Shown piece by piece: positions 8,003-16,789 of a DNA stretch of 64,000 nucleotides; positions within the stretch are counted from its first letter, which is position 1; the number at the start of each line of letters is the position of its first letter. A program made the position numbers and the translations under genes. Source of the stretch: CAXXOK01 sp963678055 (GTDB lineage: Bacteria > Bacillota > Clostridia > Christensenellales > Aristaeellaceae); assembly GCA_963678055.1 (NCBI GenBank), contig OY782679.1:496001-560000 (forward strand). Direction: 5' to 3'. The notes beneath the pieces are model-generated. The model saw only the letters and a list, made by a program, of their open reading frames with translations. It was not told the DNA's origin and did no database searches.

Positions 8003-9223
8003 CTACAGCGAGCTTGCCGCCAGATACGCGGTAGAAAACGCGATTTGCATATTGAATCCGCCGGTCAGTGCATCCACATCCAGCACCTCACCCGCGGCGT
8101 ACAGCCCTTTGATGAGCTTGGACTCCATGGTGGAGGGATTAAACTCCTTCACGGCTGCGCCGCCTGCGGTAACCACGGCGGCTTCGATAGGCTCGGGACC
8201 GGTAACCGGCAATGGTAGTGCCTTGGTCAGCGATACCAGCTGCTGGCGTGCAGCTTTTGGCAGCTCGCAGGCAGGCTTCTGCGGGTTAATCCCGGCAAGC
8301 GTTGCCATGGTCGGGGCCAAATCGCCGGGGTACAGCCCGCGCAGGATGGTGCTCATCTGCTTTTTGCCCGCCTCGGCCACATCGCGTAAAATACGCGCAT
8401 CAAGTTGCTCGGCCGTTAATCCGGGCTTTAAGTCCAGGGCGACCTGCAAATCCTTGCGGCCCGCCATAAGGCTGGATGCCGTTAAGACCAGCGGTCCGGA
8501 AATTCCCCGGTGCGTAAACAGCATTTCGCCGATCTCATTTTGCAGGGTTTTCTTGCCGTCGGTCACAAGCAGGCGTACGTTTTTAAGCGACAGACCCTGT
8601 AAGGCGCGAACCCATGCCGCTTCGCTGATCAGTCCGCAAAGCGAGGCTTTGGGCGGGACGATGGTATGTCCCACGCTTTGCAAAAGGTCGTAGCCGTCGC
8701 CGGTAGAGCCGGTGGCCGGATAGCTAACCCCGCCGGTACATACGATCACCGCGTGTGCGGGAAGGGTTTCACCCGATTCCAGCTTGACACCGGTAATCGC
8801 GCCGCCGTCTATAAGCAGTGCCCGTACCCGCGCGTTCAGCCGCACGGTCACGCCCAGGCTTTCGATGGCCTTTTGAAATGCTTTGGTCACATCGCTTGCC
8901 TTCTGGCTGACGGGGAAGACGCGGTTTCCGCGTTCCACGGTCGTGGGGCAGTCAAGCGTGCGCAGTAAATCCATCAGCTTTTGCGGCGGCAGGGCGCGCA
9001 GCGCGGAAAACAAAAATTTCGGATTCCGGACCACGTTTTGCATAAAGGCCTGGGGCGTGCAGTGGTTGGTGACATTGCAGCGACCTTTGCCAGTGACATA
9101 AATCTTTTTACCGAGCTTTTCGTTGCGTTCCAGCAGCAACACGCGATGGCCCTGCTGCGCCGCCTGATAGGCGGCCATCAAACCCGAAGCGCCCCCGCCG
9201 ATGATGATAACCGGATCAGTCAT
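8003..9223 (-). CDS. HI0933-family FAD-dependent oxidoreductase
   Basis: A flavoprotein of the HI0933/BaiN-like family. The N-terminal dinucleotide-binding motif is IIIGGGASGLMAAYQAA, followed by GKKIYVTGKGRCNVTN, a signature of this family; a second site, IVCTGGVSYPATGSTGDGY, and the C-terminal AGEVLDVDALTGGFNMQ complete the FAD domain. Substrates for most members are unknown; some reduce bile acid intermediates. The ATG at 9223 lies inside the 3' end of surE (8-nt overlap), indicating coupled translation. Confidence 0.88.
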   Translation of the reverse strand: MTDPVIIIGGGASGLMAAYQAAQQGHRVLLLERNEKLGKKIYVTGKGRCNVTNHCTPQAFMQNVVRNPKFLFSALRALPPQKLMDLLRTLDCPTTVERGNRVFPVSQKASDVTKAFQKAIESLGVTVRLNARVRALLIDGGAITGVKLESGETLPAHAVIVCTGGVSYPATGSTGDGYDLLQSVGHTIVPPKASLCGLISEAAWVRALQGLSLKNVRLLVTDGKKTLQNEIGEMLFTHRGISGPLVLTASSLMAGRKDLQVALDLKPGLTAEQLDARILRDVAEAGKKQMSTILRGLYPGDLAPTMATLAGINPQKPACELPKAARQQLVSLTKALPLPVTGPEPIEAAVVTAGGAAVKEFNPSTMESKLIKGLYAAGEVLDVDALTGGFNMQIAFSTAYLAASSL

Positions 9224-9983
9224 TATCTTGCGCAAACTGCTTGGCAAATGCGGCATCCAGGTCGCCGCAAGGGTTGCCCAGACGGGTAAAGGTGATGTGT
9301 CCGGCATTCAAGTAGCCGATGTCGGTCTGTTCGTCGGACTCATCCATGGCGACACCGCCGGCCAACCAGAAGTAAGTCCCGGCGCGGGGGCTTTCCCGGC
9401 GGATATAGCGATCGCGGAACCCGGCGGTAGAAAGCGGCGCGACCACAGGCGGTTGTAGCTCGGCCGGTTCAATGCCGGGGGCGTTGATGGAAAGCACGGC
9501 ATCCGCTGCGCCCTCCAGCAGCACATAGGCTTCAGCAGCCTGCACGGACAGATCAGCAAAATAGCGCAGCATGCTGTCCGGCCGTTTGAATGCGATACTG
9601 GTGGCCACGGATGGCACATGGTTGAGTGCGCCCTCGCGCGCCGCAGCGATGGTACCGGAATAGTGCACCGCCATACCGGCGTTATGGCCGTTGTTTATGC
9701 CGGAAATGACAGCATCCACAGGGCTGTCGACCAGCTCATACAAACCAAGCCGTACACAGTCCGCCGGTGTGCCGGATACTGACCATGCTTGCACATTGGG
9801 CAGATCAAAATCCACCTCGCTGATAAAAATAGGCTCGGCCAGGGTAATCCGGTGGCTGTTGGCGCTGCGCTCGGTATGCGGCGCGCTGATACTAACCTTA
9901 TGCCCGCGGTTTACGCACGCTTCACATAGCGCGCGGATACCCGGGGCGTGAATGCCGTCGTCGTTCACCAATAGGATATGCAT
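9216..9983 (-). CDS. surE: 5'/3'-nucleotidase SurE
   Basis: SurE is a metal-dependent phosphatase that removes 5'- or 3'-phosphates from nucleotides. MHILLVNDDGIHAPGIRAL contains the metal-binding DD; VSGTPADCVRLGL and VISGINNGHNAGMAVHYSGT are the other active-site segments. At 255 aa it is full length. It is followed with an 8-nt overlap by the flavoprotein and lies 12 nt after the small membrane protein gene, so these three probably form one leftward operon. Confidence 0.95.
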   Translation of the reverse strand: MHILLVNDDGIHAPGIRALCEACVNRGHKVSISAPHTERSANSHRITLAEPIFISEVDFDLPNVQAWSVSGTPADCVRLGLYELVDSPVDAVISGINNGHNAGMAVHYSGTIAAAREGALNHVPSVATSIAFKRPDSMLRYFADLSVQAAEAYVLLEGAADAVLSINAPGIEPAELQPPVVAPLSTAGFRDRYIRRESPRAGTYFWLAGGVAMDESDEQTDIGYLNAGHITFTRLGNPCGDLDAAFAKQFAQDND

Positions 9984-9995
9984 GGAATTTCTCCT

Positions 9996-10349
9996 CTATC
10001 GTTTCGCACTGCGAGTAATAATATCAATCAGCATGCGGACAATGTTGACCGAGGCTGCAACCGCAGCCGCCCACCAAAAACTGTCCACGGTGATGGCGTC
10101 CGGGTACATGCCCGCGACCGTCCACACCAGCCAGGTATCAATCAGGATATAGATCAAACCCAGCGTCAGGAAGTTGACAATCTTGAGCAGAAGCCGCGCC
10201 AGCGGGCGCAGCAACGCATAGAAAGCCCCCAGGGCCGCTCCGGCGATCAGCGCGGCCTGGAGTTCTGTCATATGTACGCCGGGGTAATAGGTTGCGCACA
10301 GGGGGATGGCCGCCACGGTGACCGCAAAGCGCAACACGATGGAAAACAT
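9996..10349 (-). CDS. small membrane protein, phage holin family 4-like (YvlD type)
   Basis: A 117-aa protein with four hydrophobic segments (FSIVLRFAVTVAAIPL, LIAGAALGAFYALLRPL, LLKIVNFLTLGLIYILI and the C-terminal FWWAAAVAASVNIV), matching the four-helix YvlD/phage-holin-4 superfamily found on many chromosomes. A holin function is not implied; the role is unknown. ATG 10349 has an AAAGGGAG ribosome-binding site 7 nt upstream, so I prefer it over a start 22 codons earlier. Confidence 0.75.
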   Translation of the reverse strand: MFSIVLRFAVTVAAIPLCATYYPGVHMTELQAALIAGAALGAFYALLRPLARLLLKIVNFLTLGLIYILIDTWLVWTVAGMYPDAITVDSFWWAAAVAASVNIVRMLIDIITRSAKR

Positions 10350-10578
10350 CACAAAACTCCCTTTCCAGCGTACTGTGTACAGTATAGCACAAGCAGGGTA
10401 AAAAAGGTACGGCAAAAGGCTTTGCTGTCATTTCATCGGATAGTAGCCAGGCAGGGGGATATGCATCAAAAAAACATTTGCAAATCTTATTGTGGCTTGC
10501 CTGTAAAGCTTGTAAAAACTGCGTAAAAACAATGCGCTGTAAGCCTTACGCTGCATGGCCGCAGAGCGCTGTGAAAAC

Positions 10579-10607
10579 TTGACATGGAAGCACATCTTGT
10601 ATACAAT
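10579..10607 (+). promoter_or_regulatory. strong promoter upstream of the rny leader RNA
   Basis: Consensus TTGACA (10579-10584), a 17-nt spacer and TACAAT (10602-10607). It sits about 350 nt before rny with no gene between, and I see no other good promoter closer to rny. Confidence 0.8.
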
Positions 10608-10612
10608 GTTAC

Positions 10613-10880
10613 GTATCGGCAGTGGGTTCTATTTTGAGCCCCGGCTGTTTATCCATAGATTTTTAATTGGATTGGCTTTCCCCGCCCACAGTCACGCCGC
10701 GGCGGGTTTATGACAGGGGTCCGGCCCCTGAAGCATATTTCCGGCAATGGCGCTACAAAGGCAGAGGTGTACCCTCGCCAATGTGCTACACCGTAGCCCG
10801 GTTACGCTATCGGCATTTTGTCAATCAATAGAAAGAATCTAAACAGCCGCCGAACGGGAAATTTCCCGTCGGCTTTTTCG
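10613..10880 (+). ncRNA. structured RNA upstream of rny (candidate 6S-like RNA or regulatory leader)
   Basis: From the promoter at 10579-10607 to the terminator at 10849-10878 there is no credible reading frame but much base-pairing potential. ATTGGC pairs with GCCAAT across roughly 115 nt. Nested inside are CCCGCC/GGCGGG and CAGGGG/CCCCTG hairpins; outside it CCGGCT can pair with AGCCCGG. The result is a rod-like fold of about 200 nt with interruptions. The size, own promoter and rod shape recall 6S RNA, but I cannot confirm the family. It lacks the tmRNA, SRP RNA and RNase P signature motifs. Because it ends in a terminator just before rny, it could also be an attenuating leader. Confidence 0.5.
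10849..10878 (+). terminator. intrinsic terminator between leader RNA and rny
   Basis: GCCGAACGGGAAA and TTTCCCGTCGGC form a 12-bp stem with one bulged A, followed by TTTTTC. It would end the upstream RNA, or act as an attenuator for rny, which starts about 80 nt later. Confidence 0.8.
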
Positions 10881-10956
10881 GTTATTCCGAAAGCCACATA
10901 ATGAAGGAATAAAGCCATCGTGAGAAAACAAAATACCTGAAAGGAGATTGACGACA

Positions 10957-12498
10957 TTGAGTGTAACCCTCAGCATTATCATCGCTGTTTTAACGCTTAT
11001 CATCGGATCCGCAGGCGGCTATCTGTACCGTAAATCCACCGCCGAAAAGCGCATTGGCCGTACCGAAGCTTATGCCAAAAACCTGCTGGAAGAAGCGACC
11101 CGTAAAGCCGATGAAAAGAAAAAAGAAACCATCCTGGAAGCCAAAGAGGAAGTTCTCCGCCTGAAAACCGATCTGGACCAGGAATGCCGGGACCGCCGCT
11201 CTGAAGTGCAGCGTTCCGAACGCCGCATCCTACAGCGGGAAGAATCTTTGGATAAAAAGACCAGTACGCTGGAAAACCGTGAAAATCAACTCAACCAGCG
11301 CATGTCGCAGCTGGAACAGGCCGAAAAGCAACTGGAGGAGAGCCATAAAAAGCAAAACGTGGAGCTGGAGCGCATCGCGGGGATGACCCAGGATGAAGCG
11401 CGCCAGATGCTCGTCAGCCGTATCCAGAAAGATGCATACCACGAAGCCGCTGCCACCGTGCGCGAAATTGAAGCCAAGGCACGCGAGGAGGGCGAAAAGA
11501 AAGCCCGTAACATCGTAACCCTGGCCATTCAGCGCTGCGCATCCGACCACGTGGCGGAGTCGACGGTATCGGTTATCGTGCTGCCCAATGACGATATGAA
11601 GGGCCGCATCATCGGCCGCGAAGGCCGCAATATCCGTGCGCTGGAAACCGCCACGGGCGTGGACCTGATTATCGACGATACCCCCGAGGCCGTAATCGTA
11701 AGTGCGTTTGATCCGGTTCGCCGCGAGATCGCAAGATTGGCCCTGGAAAAACTGATTCAGGACGGCCGCATTCACCCCGCGCGCATTGAAGAGGTTGTCG
11801 AAAAAGCCAAGCGCGAAGTCGATAACCAAATCCGCGAAGCGGGCGACCAGGCTGTGTTTGAAACCAACCAGCATTCTATCCACCACGAACTGGTGAAGCT
11901 GCTGGGTCGGCTGAAATACCGCACCAGCTACGGCCAGAATGTGCTCAAGCATTCCATCGAAGTCAGCCATCTGGCCGGCATCATGGCTGCCGAACTGGGC
12001 GCAGATGTTGCCCTGGCCAAGCGCGCCGGTTTGCTGCATGATATCGGCAAAGGCGTGGACCACGAAGCCGAGGGTACGCACGTATCGCTGGGTGGCGAGC
12101 TCGCCCGTAAATACGGCGAAAGCCCGGACGTGATTCACGCAATTCTTGCCCACCACAACGATGTGGATCCCCAGACCATCGAGGCCGTGCTCGTGCAGGC
12201 CGCCGATGCCATCTCCGCCGCCCGCCCCGGCGCGCGCCGCGAGAGCCTGGAAAACTACATCAAGCGGCTTGAAAAACTTGAAGAGATCGCAAACGACTTC
12301 CCCGGCGTTGAAAAATGCTACGCCGTGCAGTCCGGCCGCGAAGTCCGCATCATGGTCAAACCCGAAGACGTATCCGACGAGGGTACCCGCCTGATGGCCA
12401 AGGACGTCGCCCGCCGCATCGAAAAAGAAATGGAATATCCGGGCCAGATTCGCGTCAATGTGATTCGCGAGACTCGTTCCACGGATTTCGCCAAATAA
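10957..12498 (+). CDS. rny: ribonuclease Y
   Basis: Membrane-anchored endoribonuclease that starts mRNA decay in Bacillota. Residues about 1-25 form a transmembrane helix (LSIIIAVLTLIIGSAGGYL), then a long charged coiled coil to about residue 190, a KH domain (GRIIGREGRNIRALE), and an HD domain with AGLLHDIGKGVDHE as the catalytic metal site. The 513-aa length is typical. I chose TTG 10957, 10 nt after AAGGAG; the TTG at 10948 would leave only 1 nt. A structured RNA and terminator precede the gene, hinting at leader-based control, and a palindromic repeat follows the stop codon directly. Confidence 0.95.
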   Translation: MSVTLSIIIAVLTLIIGSAGGYLYRKSTAEKRIGRTEAYAKNLLEEATRKADEKKKETILEAKEEVLRLKTDLDQECRDRRSEVQRSERRILQREESLDKKTSTLENRENQLNQRMSQLEQAEKQLEESHKKQNVELERIAGMTQDEARQMLVSRIQKDAYHEAAATVREIEAKAREEGEKKARNIVTLAIQRCASDHVAESTVSVIVLPNDDMKGRIIGREGRNIRALETATGVDLIIDDTPEAVIVSAFDPVRREIARLALEKLIQDGRIHPARIEEVVEKAKREVDNQIREAGDQAVFETNQHSIHHELVKLLGRLKYRTSYGQNVLKHSIEVSHLAGIMAAELGADVALAKRAGLLHDIGKGVDHEAEGTHVSLGGELARKYGESPDVIHAILAHHNDVDPQTIEAVLVQAADAISAARPGARRESLENYIKRLEKLEEIANDFPGVEKCYAVQSGREVRIMVKPEDVSDEGTRLMAKDVARRIEKEMEYPGQIRVNVIRETRSTDFAK

Positions 12499-12630
12499 GT
12501 TTAGCACACTGAGAAAACGCAATCTGCGTTGTCAACTACAAACAGCGAGAGGCATCACTTACCACCGTGTAAGCTCAGCCCCTCGCTGTTTTTGTTTCCT
12601 AGTATCTCACGCTTTCTCAGCGCGCTAAAC
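12499..12630. repeat. palindromic intergenic repeat, copy R1 (also likely the rny terminator)
   Basis: A 132-bp imperfect palindrome starting right after the rny stop. The ends GTTTAGC (12499-12505) and GCTAAAC (12624-12630) are inverted repeats extending into CTGAGAAA/TTTCTCAG. The core has an outer stem AACAGCGAGAGGC/GCCCCTCGCTGTT, an internal loop ATCA/CTCA and an inner stem CTTAC/GTAAG (12558-12562 with 12569-12573), followed by TTTTGTTT, so on the plus strand it can act as a terminator. The same architecture recurs at 12717-12850 and 17658-17781. Confidence 0.8.
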
Positions 12631-12676
12631 TGAATTCCAGCTTGATCACTTATGAAACGAGACACTTAGCTCAAAC

Positions 12677-12717
12677 CCTCCTTGCCGCCTAGCATCTTGC
12701 ACCTTCTGAACAGGCTG
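12677..12717. repeat. truncated copy of the palindromic repeat (3' half only)
   Basis: CTCCTTGCCG, CCTAGCATCTTGCACCTT and CTGAACAGGCT match the 3' half of copy R3 (CTCCTTGCCG, CCTGGCATCTAAGGCATT, TTGAACAGGCT) at 17.7 kb. The 5' half is absent, so this is a remnant lying between R1 and R2. Confidence 0.55.
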
Positions 12718-12850
12718 GCAATATACTTAAAGAGCAGGTCTCAATCAATACTTTGTCAGCTACAAGCAGCGAGGGGCATCACTTACGACTGTGTAAGCTC
12801 AGCCCCTTGCCGCTTCTACTTTACTTTGAAGTGAGGCTGCTAGTATTGCC
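12717..12850. repeat. palindromic intergenic repeat, copy R2
   Basis: The core is nearly identical to R1: stem AGCAGCGAGGGGC (12771-12783) with GCCCCTTGCCGCT (12808-12820), internal loop ATCA/CTCA, inner stem CTTAC/GTAAG. The outer ends GGCAATA (12717) and TATTGCC (12844-12850) are inverted repeats. The KAP NTPase gene ends 14 nt further on. Confidence 0.75.
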
Positions 12851-12863
12851 AAGGCACTGGCTT

Positions 12864-14231
12864 TTACGAGCCAGTATAGATTTGTGATGTTAAAACGTTG
12901 GCTGCTTTCAAAACAATTTGTTGTGTTTTACTGTCAATCTCCATTCTACCAATTATATTGCGAACAGGCGAAATAGTGTAATCATGTATAAATAATGCTG
13001 TATATAAATCTTTTAGTTTTTGGTCTACTGTGGTTATGAGTATTCCGGGAGATGCTTCGCTTTTATCAAATGATTCATTGTGACCTAAAATAAATGAAGG
13101 AGGAAAATCTTGGTAAGCATTAGTAAGAATTTCTACTAAAGGAGTTGAATTGGTTCCATTGACAAAAGCAGTATATTCCACTTGATTATAAAGTTTTAAA
13201 CCAATCATGATTGGAACAATGGATTGCAAACAAAAAACTGTACTCAAGGTATACCTACGATCAAGTAGATTTTTTATGGCAACTTTACATGTATGTAAGT
13301 AACGAGAAATTTCTCGCAACTCAAAATCAAAGTAACGAATAACTGCTTGAAATACTTCTTCAGATGTATTCATTGAAGACAAGACGTTGAAGCTTTCCAC
13401 AAATTTATCAATGCTTATTTTAGGTAATGAAATGCGCAAATCAAAAAACCGGTCTAAATACCCACAAGCGTTAAAGCGTTCTCCATAATATCTGCAAACC
13501 GTATGTTGTAATTGCTCAATATTAACTGAGAATACAAAAGTAATTCGTTCGTCTACGAAATAGTGTTTGATTCTTTCAAGAAGCCGGACTGCATAACTCG
13601 GTTTGCAGCGATCGAGCTCATCAATAAACACAATAAGGCGCTCGCCTCGCTCAATTAGCGTTTGATCTATGAAACGCCTCAGTGTTTCTTGAATCGGGGT
13701 ACGATTTTGAACAGCAGCTAAAGGATCATCTCCATGTAATGCTTTTATGACATCTGAAAGGTTTCGCCCCGTAAAGAAGTCAATAACTTTTGTTGCAACT
13801 TTTACGTAATTTCTTTTAGCTTTGATTTTATAGTCGGTGTCAACTTGCTGTAGGATATTATATGCTATTGAAGCAATTGGGTCATCTTCGTTATCATTTT
13901 CCCATGCGTCATAATATATAGGTACGACTGGTTTGATTTCAAACGGCTCATCTTTCGTTAACTTCGAGAAAACGGATTTTATTTGCTCATTATTATTTTG
14001 AACATATTCAATATTAATATAAGGATTATATGCTTCAAGAATCATTAGTGCTTGTCGTACAAAAAAAGTTTTGCCTGCACCCCATTTGCTATCCAATGCA
14101 AGTGAATAGCAACCTTCAATTGATGAAAGTAATTTAAGAAAATAGAATAGGTCGTTGTTGCGACCAATTGCATCTTCAATAAACGTAGATCGTATTGTGT
14201 CAGGAGTTGCATCAAGGTTGAAACTTCTCAT
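12864..14231 (-). CDS. KAP-family P-loop NTPase
   Basis: A 455-aa protein of the KAP NTPase family (STAND-like P-loop ATPases often linked to membranes and phage defence). The Walker A is LDSKWGAGKTFFVRQ near residue 50, the Walker B LIVFIDELDRCKPSYAV near residue 200, with the conserved DELDR of KAP proteins; no clear transmembrane insert is seen between them. The gene is visibly richer in A+T than its neighbours and is isolated, bounded by palindromic repeats on one side and vanY on the other, which suggests acquisition by transfer. A role in phage resistance is inference only. ATG 14231 follows AGGAAG by 8 nt. Confidence 0.8.
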   Translation of the reverse strand: MRSFNLDATPDTIRSTFIEDAIGRNNDLFYFLKLLSSIEGCYSLALDSKWGAGKTFFVRQALMILEAYNPYINIEYVQNNNEQIKSVFSKLTKDEPFEIKPVVPIYYDAWENDNEDDPIASIAYNILQQVDTDYKIKAKRNYVKVATKVIDFFTGRNLSDVIKALHGDDPLAAVQNRTPIQETLRRFIDQTLIERGERLIVFIDELDRCKPSYAVRLLERIKHYFVDERITFVFSVNIEQLQHTVCRYYGERFNACGYLDRFFDLRISLPKISIDKFVESFNVLSSMNTSEEVFQAVIRYFDFELREISRYLHTCKVAIKNLLDRRYTLSTVFCLQSIVPIMIGLKLYNQVEYTAFVNGTNSTPLVEILTNAYQDFPPSFILGHNESFDKSEASPGILITTVDQKLKDLYTALFIHDYTISPVRNIIGRMEIDSKTQQIVLKAANVLTSQIYTGS

Positions 14232-14271
14232 TGTCAATACTTCCTATCATTCTGTTTTAGTGTTAGTAGCT

Positions 14272-15543
14272 CTATCGCGTATTCGCCTCGATGTACTCCT
14301 CCAGCGCCCAGTTCTTGTTGCGGATGGTGCGGGAGTGGGGCAGACCGACATAGCGGATGTGCCAGTCTTCGGCGAGGTAGCCGGTGATATCTTCTTTGCC
14401 GTCCTGGTAGCGGACGATGAAGCCGTAATCCCAGCAGTTTTGTTCCAGCCATTTTTGCTGGGGTGTGCCTTTGAAAATGGTATCGGCTACGGTGATATCA
14501 AAGGCCAAGCCAAGCTGATGCTCGCTGGTGCCGGGGTCGGCCACGGTCAGGCGGGTGGAGGAAATGGCATTCTGGCGGCTGGAGCCGCTGGCCATGTAAC
14601 TGTCCACGGACTTGTCAAACAGTTCCTTTTGGTAGGCGTAGCTGCGGTAGCCAGCGCTGACCTGCCAATCGGCTACGCCGTCATTGACGGCGGCTTGAAT
14701 CATGGTTTTAAGGGCGTTGGTCGCTTCGCGGTCACCCTCGATCTGGCTGCCTTTGACATACACCTGCGAGGAAGGCAGGACATTTCGAAGCAGCACCAGG
14801 CTGCTCGGTTTGAAATCTTCGGGCAGGGGGTTGTCGCGGTTGACCAGCACCGGCAGTGTGGCGGGATCAGGCGTTGGGGTGATCACGATCATCTTTGCGC
14901 CGGGGTCCATCACGGCGGCCAGGGTCATCGCGCCGATAACGCCATCAACATCCAGCTCATTCTGGCGCTGGAACAGGCGAACGGCTTCTTCGGTGCCGCT
15001 TCCAAACTGCCCGTCGATTTCGCTGGTGTAAAAGCCAAGCTCATTCAAGCGTTGCTGCACAGCGGTGACGCGGTCGGAATGCTCGCCTTTGCGAATGACC
15101 GACGGCGTAGCGGTGGGCGTTGGCGTGGGCTGATAGGTCTCGGCAGTGCCGGAGTTGAGCAGCGCCAGGGTTTCGGTACCGGCCAGGCCATCAGCCGTCA
15201 GGTTATGCTGGGCCTGAAACAGCATCACAGCGGCGACAGTACCGTCGCCAAACTGGCCGTCGACTACATCGCTATAGTAGCCCAAGTCTTTCAGTGTTTG
15301 TTGCAGTTGTTTAACCGCGTCGTTTTGCATGCCGCGTTTCAGCACCAATGCGGTCGGCGCGGGGGTGTTGTTGGGGTCGATGGTCACATACAGCATGCTG
15401 GAGGTATCGGCGGTCGGCGTCGGGGTGGCGCTGCGCTCGATACTCAAGGTGTTATACGCGTCAAGTGCGCCAGGAACCATGACGGCGATGCCGATTACCA
15501 GTACCGCCAAAGCGGCCCACAGCAAGCCGCGCAACCATTTCAT
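14272..15543 (-). CDS. VanY-type D-alanyl-D-alanine carboxypeptidase with two peptidoglycan-binding domains
   Basis: A secreted or membrane-anchored cell-wall enzyme that trims the terminal D-Ala of stem peptides. An N-terminal membrane segment (residues 5-27) is followed by two PG_binding_1 repeats (about 67-130 and 145-210, each with the GYYS/GFYT and DGQFG motifs) and a Pro/Thr-rich linker. The C-terminal VanY domain carries SAGYRS, TSEHQLGLAFDI with the zinc-binding His and Asp, and EDWHIRYVG with the last zinc His. It overlaps the nucleotidyltransferase stop by 4 nt (ATGA), so the two are coexpressed. Confidence 0.9.
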   Translation of the reverse strand: MKWLRGLLWAALAVLVIGIAVMVPGALDAYNTLSIERSATPTPTADTSSMLYVTIDPNNTPAPTALVLKRGMQNDAVKQLQQTLKDLGYYSDVVDGQFGDGTVAAVMLFQAQHNLTADGLAGTETLALLNSGTAETYQPTPTPTATPSVIRKGEHSDRVTAVQQRLNELGFYTSEIDGQFGSGTEEAVRLFQRQNELDVDGVIGAMTLAAVMDPGAKMIVITPTPDPATLPVLVNRDNPLPEDFKPSSLVLLRNVLPSSQVYVKGSQIEGDREATNALKTMIQAAVNDGVADWQVSAGYRSYAYQKELFDKSVDSYMASGSSRQNAISSTRLTVADPGTSEHQLGLAFDITVADTIFKGTPQQKWLEQNCWDYGFIVRYQDGKEDITGYLAEDWHIRYVGLPHSRTIRNKNWALEEYIEANTR

Positions 15544-16460
15544 GAGTGTTGTTCACCCCACAGTATTTCCGGATAGATGTGCTCTGCGGTCAGCTGCCGG
15601 AGCGCCTGTTCCACCATCGGGCGGTCGGGCTTATAGGTCACGCCATACCAGCGCTCGGTGCTCTCGTATACCTTGACATGGGCCAGGCCCTGCGATACCA
15701 GCGTATCCACAGCCTGGGGCAGAAAAAATTCGGCTTTTTCCACGTTTTCTTTGAGTGCCTGGTCTAAAAATGCGGGCAGCAGCGTGCCCAGGTGGCGGGC
15801 CATGGCCTGTGGGAAACACCACATATTCATGCTGACCATCGCGTGCGCACTAAGGCGTGTATATGTCTGCTCGTCTTCGGTCATCAACGGGCCGTCCACC
15901 GTGGATATAATATGCGTACGCTCAACAATGGATTGCAACGTGCCATCCTCGGCCACATTGCAAATGCCGCGGGCAACATGGCCCGTATCGCTGAGCGTAT
16001 TTTTCAGCAGATAGCCAACCATGGCAAAATCGTCGTCCGTTTTCACGGAGCGCAGGTGCTGTGCCGCCAGCTTGAAGGACTCCGCACCGTAATAGTCATC
16101 GGCGTTAATCACGCAGAATGGCGCATCCAGCTGCTCCCGGGCGGCATATACCGCGTGGGCGGTGCCCCAGGGCTTGATGCGTTTATCCGGCAAGGTATAG
16201 CCCGCCGGCAGGTCGGTTAATTCCTGATAGGCAAACGACACGGGGAACTTGACCCGCGACAAAAGGAACTCGCGGAAATCCGGCTCGGTTTCGCGCTTGA
16301 TGACCAGCACCGCGCGTTCAAAGCCTGCGCGTTTGGCATCATATAGCGAATAATCCAATATAAATTCACCGTTTGCGCCGATGGGGTCCATCTGCTTCAG
16401 GCCACCGTAGCGGCTGCCCATACCGGCTGCCATGATGAGAAGAATGGGTCCTTTTTGCAT
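15540..16460 (-). CDS. sugar-nucleotidyltransferase family protein
   Basis: A 306-aa GT-A fold nucleotidyltransferase: LLIMAAGMGSRYGGLKQM is the nucleotide-binding loop with a conserved Lys, and CVINADDYYG carries the metal-binding Asp. Enzymes of this type activate sugar phosphates to NDP-sugars; the sugar here cannot be told. A strong AAGGAGG site precedes the ATG. Coupling to a cell-wall carboxypeptidase suggests a cell-envelope role (inference). Confidence 0.82.
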   Translation of the reverse strand: MQKGPILLIMAAGMGSRYGGLKQMDPIGANGEFILDYSLYDAKRAGFERAVLVIKRETEPDFREFLLSRVKFPVSFAYQELTDLPAGYTLPDKRIKPWGTAHAVYAAREQLDAPFCVINADDYYGAESFKLAAQHLRSVKTDDDFAMVGYLLKNTLSDTGHVARGICNVAEDGTLQSIVERTHIISTVDGPLMTEDEQTYTRLSAHAMVSMNMWCFPQAMARHLGTLLPAFLDQALKENVEKAEFFLPQAVDTLVSQGLAHVKVYESTERWYGVTYKPDRPMVEQALRQLTAEHIYPEILWGEQHS

Positions 16461-16489
16461 GGCGGTATCCTCCTTGTGTCGCTGTATAT

Positions 16490-16498
16490 ATTATAGCA
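16490..16498 (-). promoter_or_regulatory. extended -10 promoter for the nucleotidyltransferase-vanY operon
   Basis: On the minus strand TGC-TATAAT (an extended -10, TGnTATAAT) lies about 30 nt upstream of the start codon. The -35 region is poor. Confidence 0.55.
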
Positions 16499-16600
16499 TA
16501 CAGCACTATCCGGGAACAGTCTTAGCGCCGGGAATTGATAGGAAATCATTGTAACTATAACGAAAATATAGAGCAGATATTACAACATATGGCATAAGTG

Positions 16601-16629
16601 TTGACAGTATGTATCATATGTGGTATAGT
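16601..16629 (+). promoter_or_regulatory. promoter of the MBL-fold hydrolase gene
   Basis: TTGACA (16601-16606), a 17-nt spacer and TATAGT (16624-16629). The resulting leader of about 155 nt contains a CTGT/ACAG hairpin, a CAGTC/GACTG palindrome and a direct repeat of TGCAATGA (two copies about 60 nt apart). I recognise no known riboswitch in it. Confidence 0.75.
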
Positions 16630-16789
16630 CGTGCCGAAATACCTGTAAACGGAAACAGAAATGCAATGAGTTCCTACGATGTCTACGCGCTGAGCAGTCC
16701 GACTGGCAAGTGGTAACAGTTCTGCAATGATTTTAATAAAGGCCTGGCGGGCGCGTTACGAGTTCATTTCAGCGTGACGGAGGATGTAA

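Noticed and set aside
10613..10880. tmRNA, SRP RNA or RNase P RNA
   Set aside because: The SRP apical GGAAG/GCAGCC-type motif, the RNase P GAGGAAAGTCC block and a tmRNA tag frame are all absent.
11230..12522. 430-codon open frame antisense to rny
   Set aside because: RNase Y has complete KH and HD domains on the other strand; the antisense frame is a by-product of high-GC codon use.
14155..15576. 473-codon open frame on the plus strand
   Set aside because: It is the complement of vanY and part of the KAP gene; the vanY frame has clear signal, PG-binding and catalytic motifs, while the plus frame is repetitive Gly/Val/Ala shadow sequence.
16630..16789. Guanidine or purine riboswitch before the MBL-fold gene
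   Set aside because: GTTCCTACGA and AGTCCGACTGG superficially resemble parts of such aptamers, but the conserved cores are not present in full.
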